DNA of 24,476 nt from CAYFSC01 sp964345695. GTDB lineage: Bacteria > Bacteroidota > Rhodothermia > Rhodothermales > Salinibacteraceae. The notes beneath the pieces were generated by a model. It did no database searches and was not told the origin of the DNA. It worked only from the letters and a program-made list of their open reading frames with translations. The position numbers were made by a program, and so were the translations under genes. Location of the stretch: contig CAYFSC010000026.1 in the NCBI GenBank assembly GCA_964345695.1, forward strand, positions 1 through 24,476, in the 5' to 3' direction. Positions 8,100-16,504 of this stretch are shown here, in pieces. Numbering within the stretch: the stretch's first letter is position 1; each line of letters begins with the position of its first letter.

Positions 8100-9926
8100 A
8101 TGTTGACTTCGCATTCGCCCATTTGCTCCCTCCGTTGGCTGCCGGGGACCCTTGCCGTGCTTCTTCTTTTCGGAACTGTTGCCTGCGACTCTGGCAGTGG
8201 CGACGGGGTCGGCCCCCCGGCCCGCATCGACGTCGAGTTTGCCGCGGACGCCGTGTTCGTCGTGGACAGCACGGTGACGGTGACAGCCTCCGTGAGTGAT
8301 GCCAACGGGCGGACGGTTTCGGACGTAACCGTGCGGTGGACGGTCCAAAACGGACGCGTCACCCCAAACACGGGTACGTCCGGTCCCAACGGCGACGTCG
8401 AAACCACGTGGACTCTCGGCACCGAGACGACCGGACCCGACGCGCAATCCATCCAGGCCTCGGTCCAGAATGCGAGTGACGTGTCGGTGACGCGGTCCGT
8501 GGACGTGAACCCCGGCCCGGTGCGGCAGATCGAGGCGGCGGTGGAGACATCGGTCCTGCCGGTGGATAGCACCACGACGGTCACCGTCTCCCGCCTGACG
8601 GATGCGTTTGGGAACGAGATTACGGACGTCGAGCAATACAGCTACACGTGGACGAACCTCACGCCCGACTCGGCCACCGTTACCGCCGGTACGCCCGCCA
8701 CGTCGGCTCAGGTGACGGGCGTGGGCGACGGTGTGGCCCAAATCGCCGTCTCGACAGGTGGATCCCCGAACGCCACGCTCGACGGCCTCCGCAAGGCCAA
8801 CGGCGCCGCGGCCGATACCGTTGCCATCGACGTGCGCCAGCACGAGCTGCGGGGCGTCTGGCTCACGAATGTCGACTCCGACGTCCTGAACAGCCGGGCC
8901 AATATCGAGGAGGCCATGCAGTTTCTCGCCGACCACAACTTCAACACGGTCTTCCCGGTGGTGTGGAACCAGGCCGCCACGATGTACCCGAGCACGGTGA
9001 TGGACACGCTCATCAACCGCCGCATCGACCCGGAGTACGCGGGCCGCGATCCGCTCCAGGAGATCATCGAGGAAGCGCACGAGCGCGGCATCGCCGTCAT
9101 TCCCTGGTTCGAGTACGGCTTTGCCTCGTCGTTCGGCTCCGGCGGCGGCCCCATCCTGGAGGCGTTTCCACAGTGGGCCGCGAAAGACCGGGACGGCGAT
9201 CTCCTTACCAAGAACGGATTCGAATGGATGAATCCCTACCATCCGGGCGTCCGCACCCTCCTGATGTCGCTCATCATGGAGGTCGTGAACAACTACGACG
9301 TCGATGGCATCCAGGGCGACGACCGGCTGCCCGCCCATCCGGTCGAAGGCGGCTACTCGTCGTTTACCAAGGACCTGTACCGCGAGGCGCACGACGGAGA
9401 GGATCCACCGAGCAATTTCCGCGACTCCGAGTGGATGGAGTGGCGCGCCGACATCCTCAACGCGTTTGGGCAGGACGTTTACGACAACGTCAAAGCCGTC
9501 GACCCGGACCTGATCGTGTCGTGGTCGCCCAGTGTGTGGAGCTTCAGCTACCGAGAGCACCTGCAGGACTGGCCCGCGTGGGTCAACCAGGGCTTCACCG
9601 ACGTCATCCACCCGCAGGTGTACCGCCGGAACGTCGGTGCGTACCGGGCCACGCTCGACGCTCAGGCGCCCAATCGGGCGGGCTGGAATCGCGACGCGGT
9701 CATCGGTTTCTATCCCGGCGTTCTGTTGAAGGTCGGGGGGTACGTGGCCACGCCGGAGGACATCAAGGCTTTCGTCCGGGCCAACCGTGAGCGCGGCTAC
9801 CAGGGCGAGGTGTACTTCTTTTACGAGGGCCTGCGCGCATTCGACGCCGACGTGGCTGAGGCGCTCGTGAACAGTTATTATCGGGACCCAGCACCGCTCC
9901 CGTTCGAGCGAGCGAGCCGGGACTGA
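8100..9926 (+). CDS. GHL10-type glycoside hydrolase-like protein B with N-terminal Ig-like domains, lipoprotein
   Basis: The 608-residue protein starts at the ATG at 8100 with a signal sequence ending GTVAC, C29 being the likely lipid-anchored cysteine. Residues about 36-135 and 140-240 are rich in Val, Thr and Asp with alternating beta patterns (STVTVTASVSDANGRTVSDV, VAQIAVSTGG), as in bacterial Ig-like (Big) domains. From about residue 245 (ELRGVWLTNVDSDVLNSRA) it is a GHL10/COG1649 TIM barrel closely similar to protein A (1756-2958). Shared segments include PVVWN, VIPWFEYGFAS, YDVDGIQGDDR (399-409, Asp pair D407/D408), LPAHPVEGGYS and HPQVYRR. It follows susD by about 90 bp and precedes the symporter by 47 bp, so it is probably co-transcribed. 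The Ig modules would hold the catalytic domain away from the membrane. The activity is inferred only from the family. Confidence 0.9.
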   Translation: MLTSHSPICSLRWLPGTLAVLLLFGTVACDSGSGDGVGPPARIDVEFAADAVFVVDSTVTVTASVSDANGRTVSDVTVRWTVQNGRVTPNTGTSGPNGDVETTWTLGTETTGPDAQSIQASVQNASDVSVTRSVDVNPGPVRQIEAAVETSVLPVDSTTTVTVSRLTDAFGNEITDVEQYSYTWTNLTPDSATVTAGTPATSAQVTGVGDGVAQIAVSTGGSPNATLDGLRKANGAAADTVAIDVRQHELRGVWLTNVDSDVLNSRANIEEAMQFLADHNFNTVFPVVWNQAATMYPSTVMDTLINRRIDPEYAGRDPLQEIIEEAHERGIAVIPWFEYGFASSFGSGGGPILEAFPQWAAKDRDGDLLTKNGFEWMNPYHPGVRTLLMSLIMEVVNNYDVDGIQGDDRLPAHPVEGGYSSFTKDLYREAHDGEDPPSNFRDSEWMEWRADILNAFGQDVYDNVKAVDPDLIVSWSPSVWSFSYREHLQDWPAWVNQGFTDVIHPQVYRRNVGAYRATLDAQAPNRAGWNRDAVIGFYPGVLLKVGGYVATPEDIKAFVRANRERGYQGEVYFFYEGLRAFDADVAEALVNSYYRDPAPLPFERASRD

Positions 9927-9973
9927 GGCGTTCGTCCGATTCTTCCTGACGCCGAACCGCCGGCACCACGCCA

Positions 9974-11800
9974 ATGCTGTGGATTGACTACGCCATCGTT
10001 GTCGTCTACCTCCTGTGTCTGATCGGCATTGGGCTGTATCTGCAGAAGCGGGCCGGGTCGAGCATCGACAGCTTCTTCCTTGGGGACAACAAGATCCCGT
10101 GGTGGGCGCTGGGCGCGTCAGGGATGGCGTCGAACCTCGACGTTTCAGGCACGATGATTATCGCCGCGCTCATCTACGCGCTCGGTGCACAGGGCTTCTA
10201 CATCGAAATTCGAGGCGGCGTCGTCCTGCTGCTGGCCTTCTTCATGGTGTTCATGGGGAAGTGGAACCGCCGCGCCCGTGTCATGACGCTCGCCGAATGG
10301 ATGGAATACCGCTTCGGCAGCGGACGCCAGGGCAAGGCGGCCCGCGTCCTGGCCGCGATTGCGAACTTGGCCTTCGCCATCGCGACCGTCACCTACTTCG
10401 CCCAGGGCGCCGGCATCTTCCTCCACGAGCTCATGGGCATCCCGGCCGACTACGCGGCCATGGGCATGATTGCGCTGGCCTCCATCTACACGATTGCCAG
10501 CGGTCTGTACGGGGTGGTGTACACCGACGTCTTCCAGGGCTTTCTCGTCTTCGGCGCGATCGTCTACACCATCTACCTGGTGATGAGCGGATATGCTCTC
10601 CCTGCCGAGTTTACCGTCTCGGTCCCGCTCGCCGACGGGGGCTTTCAGGAGATCGCCACGACTCGGGAGGCGTGGACAGACGTCATTCCCGACTGGACGA
10701 AGGAGTTGCCCGGCGAGTACAGCCAGTATAGCCTCTTCGGAGTCGGCATTCTGTTCTACCTTCTGCGCTCGTGCATTGACGGGATGAGCGGCACGGGCGG
10801 CTACATCATTCAGCGCTTCTACGCCGCGAAGGACGAGCGCGAGGCCGGGCTCCTCAGTGCCTTCTGGATTACCCTCCTCTCCCTTCGCTGGCCGTTCGTG
10901 ATGGCCATCGCCATCATGGGCATTTCCTACGGCGTCACGAACGAGACCATTGCGAACCCGGAGGCCGTGCTTCCCGTCGTGCTCGTCGAGCTCATCCCGA
11001 CGGGACTGAAGGGACTGCTCGTGGCCGGCCTCATCGCCGCGGCCATGTCGACGTTCGACTCTGTGGTGAACGCGGGCGCGGCCTACTGGACCCGTGACAT
11101 CTACCAGCGCTTCGTGAATCCGGACGCCGACGAGCGACGCCTCGTGTGGCACAGCCGGGTGTCCACGGCCGTCATCGTCGTCGTCGGCATGCTCTCCACA
11201 TATGCCTTCGAGAGCCTAAACGACATCTGGGGCTGGCTCACCATGGGCCTCGGGGCTGGGCTTCTCATCCCCCAGTTCATCCGCTGGTACTGGTGGCGGT
11301 TCAACGGCTACGGCTACGCCGGAGGAACCATCGTCGGCATGACCCTCGCCGTGGTTCAGAAGATCGTCGCCCCGAATCTGGCCGAAATCTGGACGTTCGC
11401 CCTCATCGGGTCCGTGACGTTCGTCGCCTCGGTGGCGATCTCCCTCTTGACCCAGCCCACGAAACCCGAGATCCTGAAAACGTTCTACCGCGAGACCAAA
11501 CCGTTCGGCTTCTGGAACACCGTGCGCGACCAAATCGACGACCTGGAACTGGTGTCGATCCGGGAGGAGAGCCGCCGTGACATCCTGGGCATCTGCCTGG
11601 CCGTGCCCTGGCAGCTGTCCCTGTTCCTCATGACCATGATGTTCGTGACGAAGGAGTGGGGCACGTTCTTCGTGCTGCTCGGCGTGTGTGCCGCACTTAC
11701 CGTAGGCCTGTACCTCGTGTGGTTCCGACATCTTTCCACGGGCGAGGACGACCAGTCGGTCGCAGCGCACGCGTCGGACGCGGCAGCCCGTGCGGAATGA
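9974..11800 (+). CDS. Sodium/solute symporter (SSS family) for a sugar-like substrate
   Basis: This 608-residue polytopic inner-membrane protein has the pattern of sodium:solute symporters (SLC5/SSF). It begins MLWIDYAIVVVYLLCLIGIG, then FFLGDNKIPWWALGASGMAS, the characteristic segment where transmembrane helix 1 of the core bends. ASIYTIASGLYGVVYTDVFQ and GLLVAGLIAAAMSTFDSVVN match the core signature of sugar-transporting members. I count roughly 13 to 15 hydrophobic helices, ending with a pair near residues 535-585 and a short charged tail. It would import the final mono- or oligosaccharide with sodium, which fits a saline habitat. SSS members also carry sialic acid (NanT type), inositol or amino acids, so the substrate is inferred from context. 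It ends the susC-susD-hydrolase B block. Confidence 0.93.
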   Translation: MLWIDYAIVVVYLLCLIGIGLYLQKRAGSSIDSFFLGDNKIPWWALGASGMASNLDVSGTMIIAALIYALGAQGFYIEIRGGVVLLLAFFMVFMGKWNRRARVMTLAEWMEYRFGSGRQGKAARVLAAIANLAFAIATVTYFAQGAGIFLHELMGIPADYAAMGMIALASIYTIASGLYGVVYTDVFQGFLVFGAIVYTIYLVMSGYALPAEFTVSVPLADGGFQEIATTREAWTDVIPDWTKELPGEYSQYSLFGVGILFYLLRSCIDGMSGTGGYIIQRFYAAKDEREAGLLSAFWITLLSLRWPFVMAIAIMGISYGVTNETIANPEAVLPVVLVELIPTGLKGLLVAGLIAAAMSTFDSVVNAGAAYWTRDIYQRFVNPDADERRLVWHSRVSTAVIVVVGMLSTYAFESLNDIWGWLTMGLGAGLLIPQFIRWYWWRFNGYGYAGGTIVGMTLAVVQKIVAPNLAEIWTFALIGSVTFVASVAISLLTQPTKPEILKTFYRETKPFGFWNTVRDQIDDLELVSIREESRRDILGICLAVPWQLSLFLMTMMFVTKEWGTFFVLLGVCAALTVGLYLVWFRHLSTGEDDQSVAAHASDAAARAE

Positions 11801-11825
11801 ACTCGCGGCGTCCGGCTTGGATCTT

Positions 11826-11850
11826 GTGACGGGTAGACCGACCTCGTCAC
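11826..11850 (+). terminator. Hairpin after the symporter gene
   Basis: GTGACG (11826-11831) pairs with CGTCAC (11845-11850), and GGT/ACC can extend the stem past a single bulged base. It lies 25 bp after the symporter stop, where a terminator is expected. However, the following bases are AAAAA and not a T-tract, so it is not a textbook intrinsic terminator in the plus direction. Confidence 0.3.
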
Positions 11851-11870
11851 AAAAATGTCACGTTCTTTAT

Positions 11871-11884
11871 TGAAAACGTTTGCA
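11871..11884. promoter_or_regulatory. LacI-family operator before the second gene block
   Basis: TGAAAACGTTTGCA is identical over 14 bases to the site at 2956-2969 and is one mismatch from a perfect palindrome. It lies 77 bp upstream of the secreted-protein gene at 11961. Exact recurrence in front of separate transcription units, in a window that also encodes a LacI regulator with a matching recognition helix, is strong evidence for a shared operator. Confidence 0.8.
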
Positions 11885-11887
11885 ATC

Positions 11888-11934
11888 GGAAGCGCTTTTC
11901 GCGACGTTTCAGTGATGTAAAGGAAACGTTACCC
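11888..11934. promoter_or_regulatory. Auxiliary operator-like palindromes downstream of the main operator
   Basis: GGAAGCGCTTTTCG (11888-11901) carries the perfect core AAGCGCTT centred 16 bp from the main operator. AGGAAACGTTACCC (11921-11934) carries AAACGTT. Both match the consensus only partly (8 and 9 of 14). They could be secondary sites that allow cooperative binding, or targets for another LacI/CcpA-type regulator. Confidence 0.35.
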
Positions 11935-11960
11935 TACTCAGACAGACGGCGAGGCTCGAT

Positions 11961-14663
11961 ATGCAGCGAATCGTTACAACTTTTCTTTTCACGATTGCCT
12001 GTGCCCTTCTGTGGTTGCCTTCGGCCACGGCGCAGGACGGTCCGTTCACCCGCAACTGGGAGAAATCGAAGGCCCAAGGAAACGCACCCACCTACATCTC
12101 CGACGGGACCGGGTACAATGCCCGTGGCATTGCCTACGGCATGGTCGACGACGGCAACGGCAGCATGGTGGAGCGTGTCTTCGTTGCCAGTGACGCAAAT
12201 GGAGCGTTCCGAATTTACGTCGTGGACGCCAACAACGGCATGCTCCTCGACTCCCTCGACGTGAGTGCGGTATCGACTGTAGGAGCCCGGGACCTCAATG
12301 ACGTCGCGGTGACCAACGACGGCATCATCTACGCGTGCAACGAAGCGAACAACGTCTTCGTCGGAGGCGGTGAAGAGTTCAAGTGCTACCGGTGGGACAG
12401 CGTGGACGACGCCGCCACCGAGGTGATTGGTTTCCTGCCCCCGGACGCCAATGGGAATGGGACTGAGGATTGGGTGGGTACTCACATCACCGTCACCGGA
12501 TCGGCCAGCGACAACTCGCTGCTCATCCACACCGCCGCGGTGAGAAACAGCCCAAACCTCTACCAATTTTCAACTTCCGACAATGGATCGAGCTTCACGC
12601 CGGATACTTTAGTGGCGGGAGATAGCTCGACGGTGAACATCGAGGATGCGTATCCCACCGATTCGGGCTTCTATCACACCCCCATCGTGGAGCCGGCCAC
12701 GGAGTATACTGCCAGCGGGGATTCCGTCGGCACGATCCCGATGGGAGTAGCGGACAGCCTCGTGAGTCTTCAGATCTTCGAGGTGGATGGGCAGACGTTC
12801 CTTGCCGGGGCAAAAAACAACTTCGGCGGCGGAAATCCGGCCGGAAGCAATTCGAGAGTCCGCATCGCCAACATTTCGCAGGGGGCGAGCAACGCCACGA
12901 TGTACGGCCAGACCCCCGATCTGGGCGACACCGAGCAATTTCAGGGCAACGGCGACGTCGACGTCCGTGTGAACGACGACGGCACGGCCACCGTCTTCTT
13001 CCTCTCCACCAACAATGGCGTCGGCTCGTTTACCACGACCGCAGCCCCGCTCGATGCAACGCCGGCGGGTCCGGCCGAATTCGCGCGCAACTGGGAGTCC
13101 TCGGAGAATGAAGGAAGCGTGCCCACGTACGTGAATAACGCCCGTGCCCTCGCCGTCGGCACCGTGGAGGACAGCACCGGCGCGATGGTCAAGCGGCTGC
13201 TCGTGAGCCACAACACGGATGACACCTTCCAGATCGAGGTCATTGACCCGATGACGGGTGCAAGCATCGGATCGATTGCACCGCAGGGGCTCGCCGACGT
13301 GTCGCGCGACTTGCAGGACGTGGCTGTGACCGACGATGGCGTGATCGTCGCCTGCAACGAGGTCAATAACAACTTCCTCACTGGCAACGACGAGACGTTC
13401 AAGTGCTACCGCTGGAACAGCCTGGCTGACGAGGCGACCGAGATTATCAGCTTTGATCCGCCCGACCAGGATGGCGGCGGTCAGGCCGACTGGATCGGGC
13501 GACTGATCAGCGTGAAGGGCTCGTTTGCCGACAACTCGGTCACGATCACGACCGCGGCATCCAGTCTGCAAGGCGGCACGCCGGACAATGTCTATCGCTT
13601 CACGCAGAGCAGCGGCTCGAGCAACGCCAAGGCCACTGACTTCTCGGTGCAGGTCGTCGACCGCACGGGAGATGAAACGACGCAGGGCCTGAACGAAGTC
13701 GAACCGCTTGGCATGGGCGCCGCGTCGTTCATCTACAATCCTGCGGCGTCGAAGCCCCGGCTCTACAGCAGCACCGGAGAGCTGCAGACCTCGGTACCCG
13801 ACGGCGTCGTGTCGAATTTCTCGCACTCGACCCGCTACTTCGAGGTTGGCAGTCGCGCCTTCTTTGCCACCTTCAACTGGGAGACTGGCGGCGTGGGCCA
13901 GAAGGCCACCGTCGTTGAAGTCACGGATGGCTTTGACAGTGCCCTTCCGCTGAACTCGACGCCGTCGATGGGCAGTGGCAATAACAACCCGAACGGCACG
14001 GGCGACCTTGCCGTCGACGTGGCCGACGACGGCACGACGACCCTCTACGTGCTCGCCACTTCGACCGGCATCGGCTCGTACTCCTCAAACAAGGCACTGC
14101 CCGTGGAGATGGCGTCCTTCAGCGCCACGCGCGACGGGGAGGCTGTGCAGCTGACCTGGATGACGGCGTCCGAGACAAACAACGCCGGATTCCACGTACA
14201 GCGCTCCGTGGACGGCGCTGCCTTTACCGACATCGGCTTCCGGAACGGAGCGGGGACGACCACCGAAGCGCGTACGTACCGCTTCACGGATGCCGACCTG
14301 CCGTACGGCGCCGAGACGGTAGAGTACCGCTTGCGTCAGGTGGACGTGGACGGCTCCACGGAATTGAGCGACATCGTGACCGTCACTGTGGCTGTGCCGG
14401 ACGCTGTGCAGCTTCTTGGCAGCGCGCCGCATCCCGTCGCCCAGCAGGGGCAGATTCGCTATGCCCTGCCGCAGACGATGGACGTGGAGCTCGCCGTGTA
14501 CGACCTGCTCGGACGGCGCGTGGCGACACTGGATCGCGGGACGAAGCAGGCCCGCCGGCACACCGTCCAGGTCGACGCGTCCGACTGGGCGAGCGGCACC
14601 TACTTCATCCGCCTGGAGGCGGGCGACGAGGTAAAAACTCGCCGCCTCACTGTCGTGAAGTAA
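11961..14663 (+). CDS. Secreted two-repeat protein (DUF4623-like) with T9SS C-terminal sorting domain
   Basis: The 900-residue protein has a signal peptide (about 1-25, ending SATAQ). It contains two homologous units of about 345 residues (roughly 27-370 and 372-712). Each starts with an RNWE motif, contains a DLND/DLQD-VAVT-DG-I-ACNE segment, FKCYRW(D/N)S, a DW(V/I)G motif, and ends in DVxVxDDGTxTxxxLxTxNGxGS. The pattern resembles the Bacteroidota DUF4623 family and looks like a beta-propeller, but I assign neither firmly. Residues about 713-815 (LPVEMASFSATRDGEAVQLT) form a fibronectin-like module. The last 80 residues (YDLLGRRVATL, SGTYFIRLEAGD) are a Por/type IX secretion sorting domain, so the protein is exported and probably surface-attached. 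It is first in the second block, behind a LacI operator. A glycan-binding or lyase-like role is possible. Confidence 0.85.
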   Translation: MQRIVTTFLFTIACALLWLPSATAQDGPFTRNWEKSKAQGNAPTYISDGTGYNARGIAYGMVDDGNGSMVERVFVASDANGAFRIYVVDANNGMLLDSLDVSAVSTVGARDLNDVAVTNDGIIYACNEANNVFVGGGEEFKCYRWDSVDDAATEVIGFLPPDANGNGTEDWVGTHITVTGSASDNSLLIHTAAVRNSPNLYQFSTSDNGSSFTPDTLVAGDSSTVNIEDAYPTDSGFYHTPIVEPATEYTASGDSVGTIPMGVADSLVSLQIFEVDGQTFLAGAKNNFGGGNPAGSNSRVRIANISQGASNATMYGQTPDLGDTEQFQGNGDVDVRVNDDGTATVFFLSTNNGVGSFTTTAAPLDATPAGPAEFARNWESSENEGSVPTYVNNARALAVGTVEDSTGAMVKRLLVSHNTDDTFQIEVIDPMTGASIGSIAPQGLADVSRDLQDVAVTDDGVIVACNEVNNNFLTGNDETFKCYRWNSLADEATEIISFDPPDQDGGGQADWIGRLISVKGSFADNSVTITTAASSLQGGTPDNVYRFTQSSGSSNAKATDFSVQVVDRTGDETTQGLNEVEPLGMGAASFIYNPAASKPRLYSSTGELQTSVPDGVVSNFSHSTRYFEVGSRAFFATFNWETGGVGQKATVVEVTDGFDSALPLNSTPSMGSGNNNPNGTGDLAVDVADDGTTTLYVLATSTGIGSYSSNKALPVEMASFSATRDGEAVQLTWMTASETNNAGFHVQRSVDGAAFTDIGFRNGAGTTTEARTYRFTDADLPYGAETVEYRLRQVDVDGSTELSDIVTVTVAVPDAVQLLGSAPHPVAQQGQIRYALPQTMDVELAVYDLLGRRVATLDRGTKQARRHTVQVDASDWASGTYFIRLEAGDEVKTRRLTVVK

Positions 14664-14693
14664 CACCGTTGATTCTCACCGCGCCAGTACCCC

Positions 14694-14727
14694 GTCGGCC
14701 CAGGGAGCCCTCGTTCCCTGGGCCGAC
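14694..14727 (+). terminator. Strong 13-bp intercistronic hairpin
   Basis: GTCGGCCCAGGGA (14694-14706) and TCCCTGGGCCGAC (14715-14727) pair perfectly around an 8-base loop, 31 bp after the first secreted-protein gene and 69 bp before its paralog. No T-tract follows. A stem this long between two genes usually acts as a 3' stabiliser or partial terminator that makes the upstream gene more abundant than those downstream. It is the strongest hairpin I found in the window. Confidence 0.6.
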
Positions 14728-14795
14728 GCTATTGGCGATGAGCGTCCAGCCCGCACCGATGCGCGACCTCTCTTCACCAGACCGCCAGAAAACCC

Positions 14796-16460
14796 ATGAT
14801 GAACCGAACGCTACAGGTCTTTGGACTGATCATTGCTCTTCTCTCCGTTCCCGCCGTTTCGCATGCTCAAACCAGTTTTGATCGGAATTGGGAGTTTTCG
14901 ACGGCAGAAGGGAATAGTCCGGAGTACATCGGCACCGACAATGACGCCCGTGGTCTCGCATTTGGGCGCGTGGACGACGGTACCGGTGCCATGGTCGAGC
15001 GCGTGTTCGTCGTCACCAGCACCGGCGGCGCCTTTAACGTCATCGTGCTCGACGCCGCGGACGGCTCGATCGTCGACTCGCTCGACACCAGTGGCGTGGT
15101 CGGCTCGTCGACGGGCCGCACGCTGACCGACGTAAGCGTCACGTCGGACGGCGTCATTATCGCCTGCAACGAGGTCAACAACACGTTCATCACCGACAGC
15201 GAAACGGAAAACTTCCGGTGCTACCGATGGGACAGCCTGACCGATGCACCCACGACCGTCATCGACTACACACCGCCCGACAACAGCGACAACGACTCGT
15301 CGGTCGGCGACTGGATCGGGCGCCAGTTCTCGGTGGTGGGCGCCGCGGGCGACAACAGCCTGACGCTCCTCACGGGCGCTACAACACCGAGCGTGTTTGT
15401 GTACCGGTTCACGACCACGGACAACGGACAGAGCTTTTCGGCGGAGCCGATCGAGCGGAAGGATCGTCCCCCGTCGGGCAACATCAACGGCGTGACGCCG
15501 GTGGCCCCGGGCGACACGTCGTTCATCACGAACGTGATCAACACGGCACCCATTCTCTACGCGTCGGACGGATCGAAAGTGGCCGAAGACCAGGGGGCGT
15601 TCTCCTCCTTTACTCACTCCATCAAGTACTTCCACGTCGGCTCTCGGACGTGGGCCGCCACCTTCCGCTGGGACTCGGCGGGCCAGGACCAGTTCGTCCA
15701 ACTCGCCGAGGCAACGAACGGATTCGACCAGCTCCTCCCGTCCGGCACCACGCCCAACTTCGGACGCTCCAATCCTCAGTCGAACTTCAACGGCACGGGC
15801 GACCTGGACTACCGCGTGAACGACGACAACACCGTGACGCTGTTCGTCCTCGCCACGAACAACGGCATCGGCTCCTACACGAGTTCGACGGCACTGCCCG
15901 TCGAAATGGCATCGTTCGGGGCCACGCGCGACGGCGACACCGTGCACCTCACCTGGGAGACGGCCTCCGAGACGAATAACGCCGGCTTCCACGTGCAGCG
16001 CTCCGTGGATGGCACTGCCTTCACCGACATCGGCTTCCGCGAGGGCGCCGGTACGACGACGGAGGCACAAAGCTACCGGTTTACGGACCGCGATCTGCCC
16101 TTCGACGCCGAAAAGGTCGAGTACCGGCTGCGCCAGGTCGACGTCGACGGCTCGACGGAGTTCAGCGACGGGGTCACCGTCTCGCTCTCCTCTCCGAACG
16201 CCGTGCAACTCCTCGGCAGTGCGCCCAATCCCCTTGCGGGGCAGGGACAGATTCGCTATGCCTTGCCGCAGGCGATGGACGTGGAGCTCGCCGTGTACGA
16301 CCTGCTCGGCCGCCGCGTCGCCACGCTCGCGAAGGGCCGACAGTCCGCCCGTCGGCACGTCGCTGTGTTCGACGCCTCCGCCCTCACGAGTGGAACGTAC
16401 CTCGTACGTCTGGAAGCCGGCGACCAGGTTCACACGCGTCGCGTGACTGTGGTACGGTGA
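14796..16460 (+). CDS. Secreted single-repeat paralog (DUF4623-like) with T9SS sorting domain
   Basis: This 554-residue protein has a signal peptide (about 1-25, ending VSHAQ) and one copy of the repeat unit found twice in the preceding gene. It has RNWEFS near residue 28, then IIACNEVNNTF, FRCYRWDS, DWIGRQFS and DYRVNDDNTVTLFVLATNNG. A fibronectin-like module follows (LPVEMASFGATRDGDTVHLT, from about 367), and then a type IX sorting domain (YDLLGRRVATLAKG ... LVRLEAGD). The last 190 residues are nearly the same as those of the upstream paralog, also at DNA level (compare 14095-14660 with 15893-16457), so the pair arose by tandem duplication. An ATG one codon later (14799) is equally possible. 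Function is unknown. Export and a role in handling the target glycan are inferred from the sorting domain and context. Confidence 0.85.
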   Translation: MMNRTLQVFGLIIALLSVPAVSHAQTSFDRNWEFSTAEGNSPEYIGTDNDARGLAFGRVDDGTGAMVERVFVVTSTGGAFNVIVLDAADGSIVDSLDTSGVVGSSTGRTLTDVSVTSDGVIIACNEVNNTFITDSETENFRCYRWDSLTDAPTTVIDYTPPDNSDNDSSVGDWIGRQFSVVGAAGDNSLTLLTGATTPSVFVYRFTTTDNGQSFSAEPIERKDRPPSGNINGVTPVAPGDTSFITNVINTAPILYASDGSKVAEDQGAFSSFTHSIKYFHVGSRTWAATFRWDSAGQDQFVQLAEATNGFDQLLPSGTTPNFGRSNPQSNFNGTGDLDYRVNDDNTVTLFVLATNNGIGSYTSSTALPVEMASFGATRDGDTVHLTWETASETNNAGFHVQRSVDGTAFTDIGFREGAGTTTEAQSYRFTDRDLPFDAEKVEYRLRQVDVDGSTEFSDGVTVSLSSPNAVQLLGSAPNPLAGQGQIRYALPQAMDVELAVYDLLGRRVATLAKGRQSARRHVAVFDASALTSGTYLVRLEAGDQVHTRRVTVVR

Positions 16461-16504
16461 CGTTCCTCGCCTAATCACGCATCACGAATCGCGCATTACA
16501 TTCC

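Noticed and set aside
7695..9974. A 759-codon minus-strand frame across hydrolase B and the gap
   Set aside because: It reads through 100 Ns and is antisense to a protein with clear lipoprotein, Ig-like and GHL10 features.
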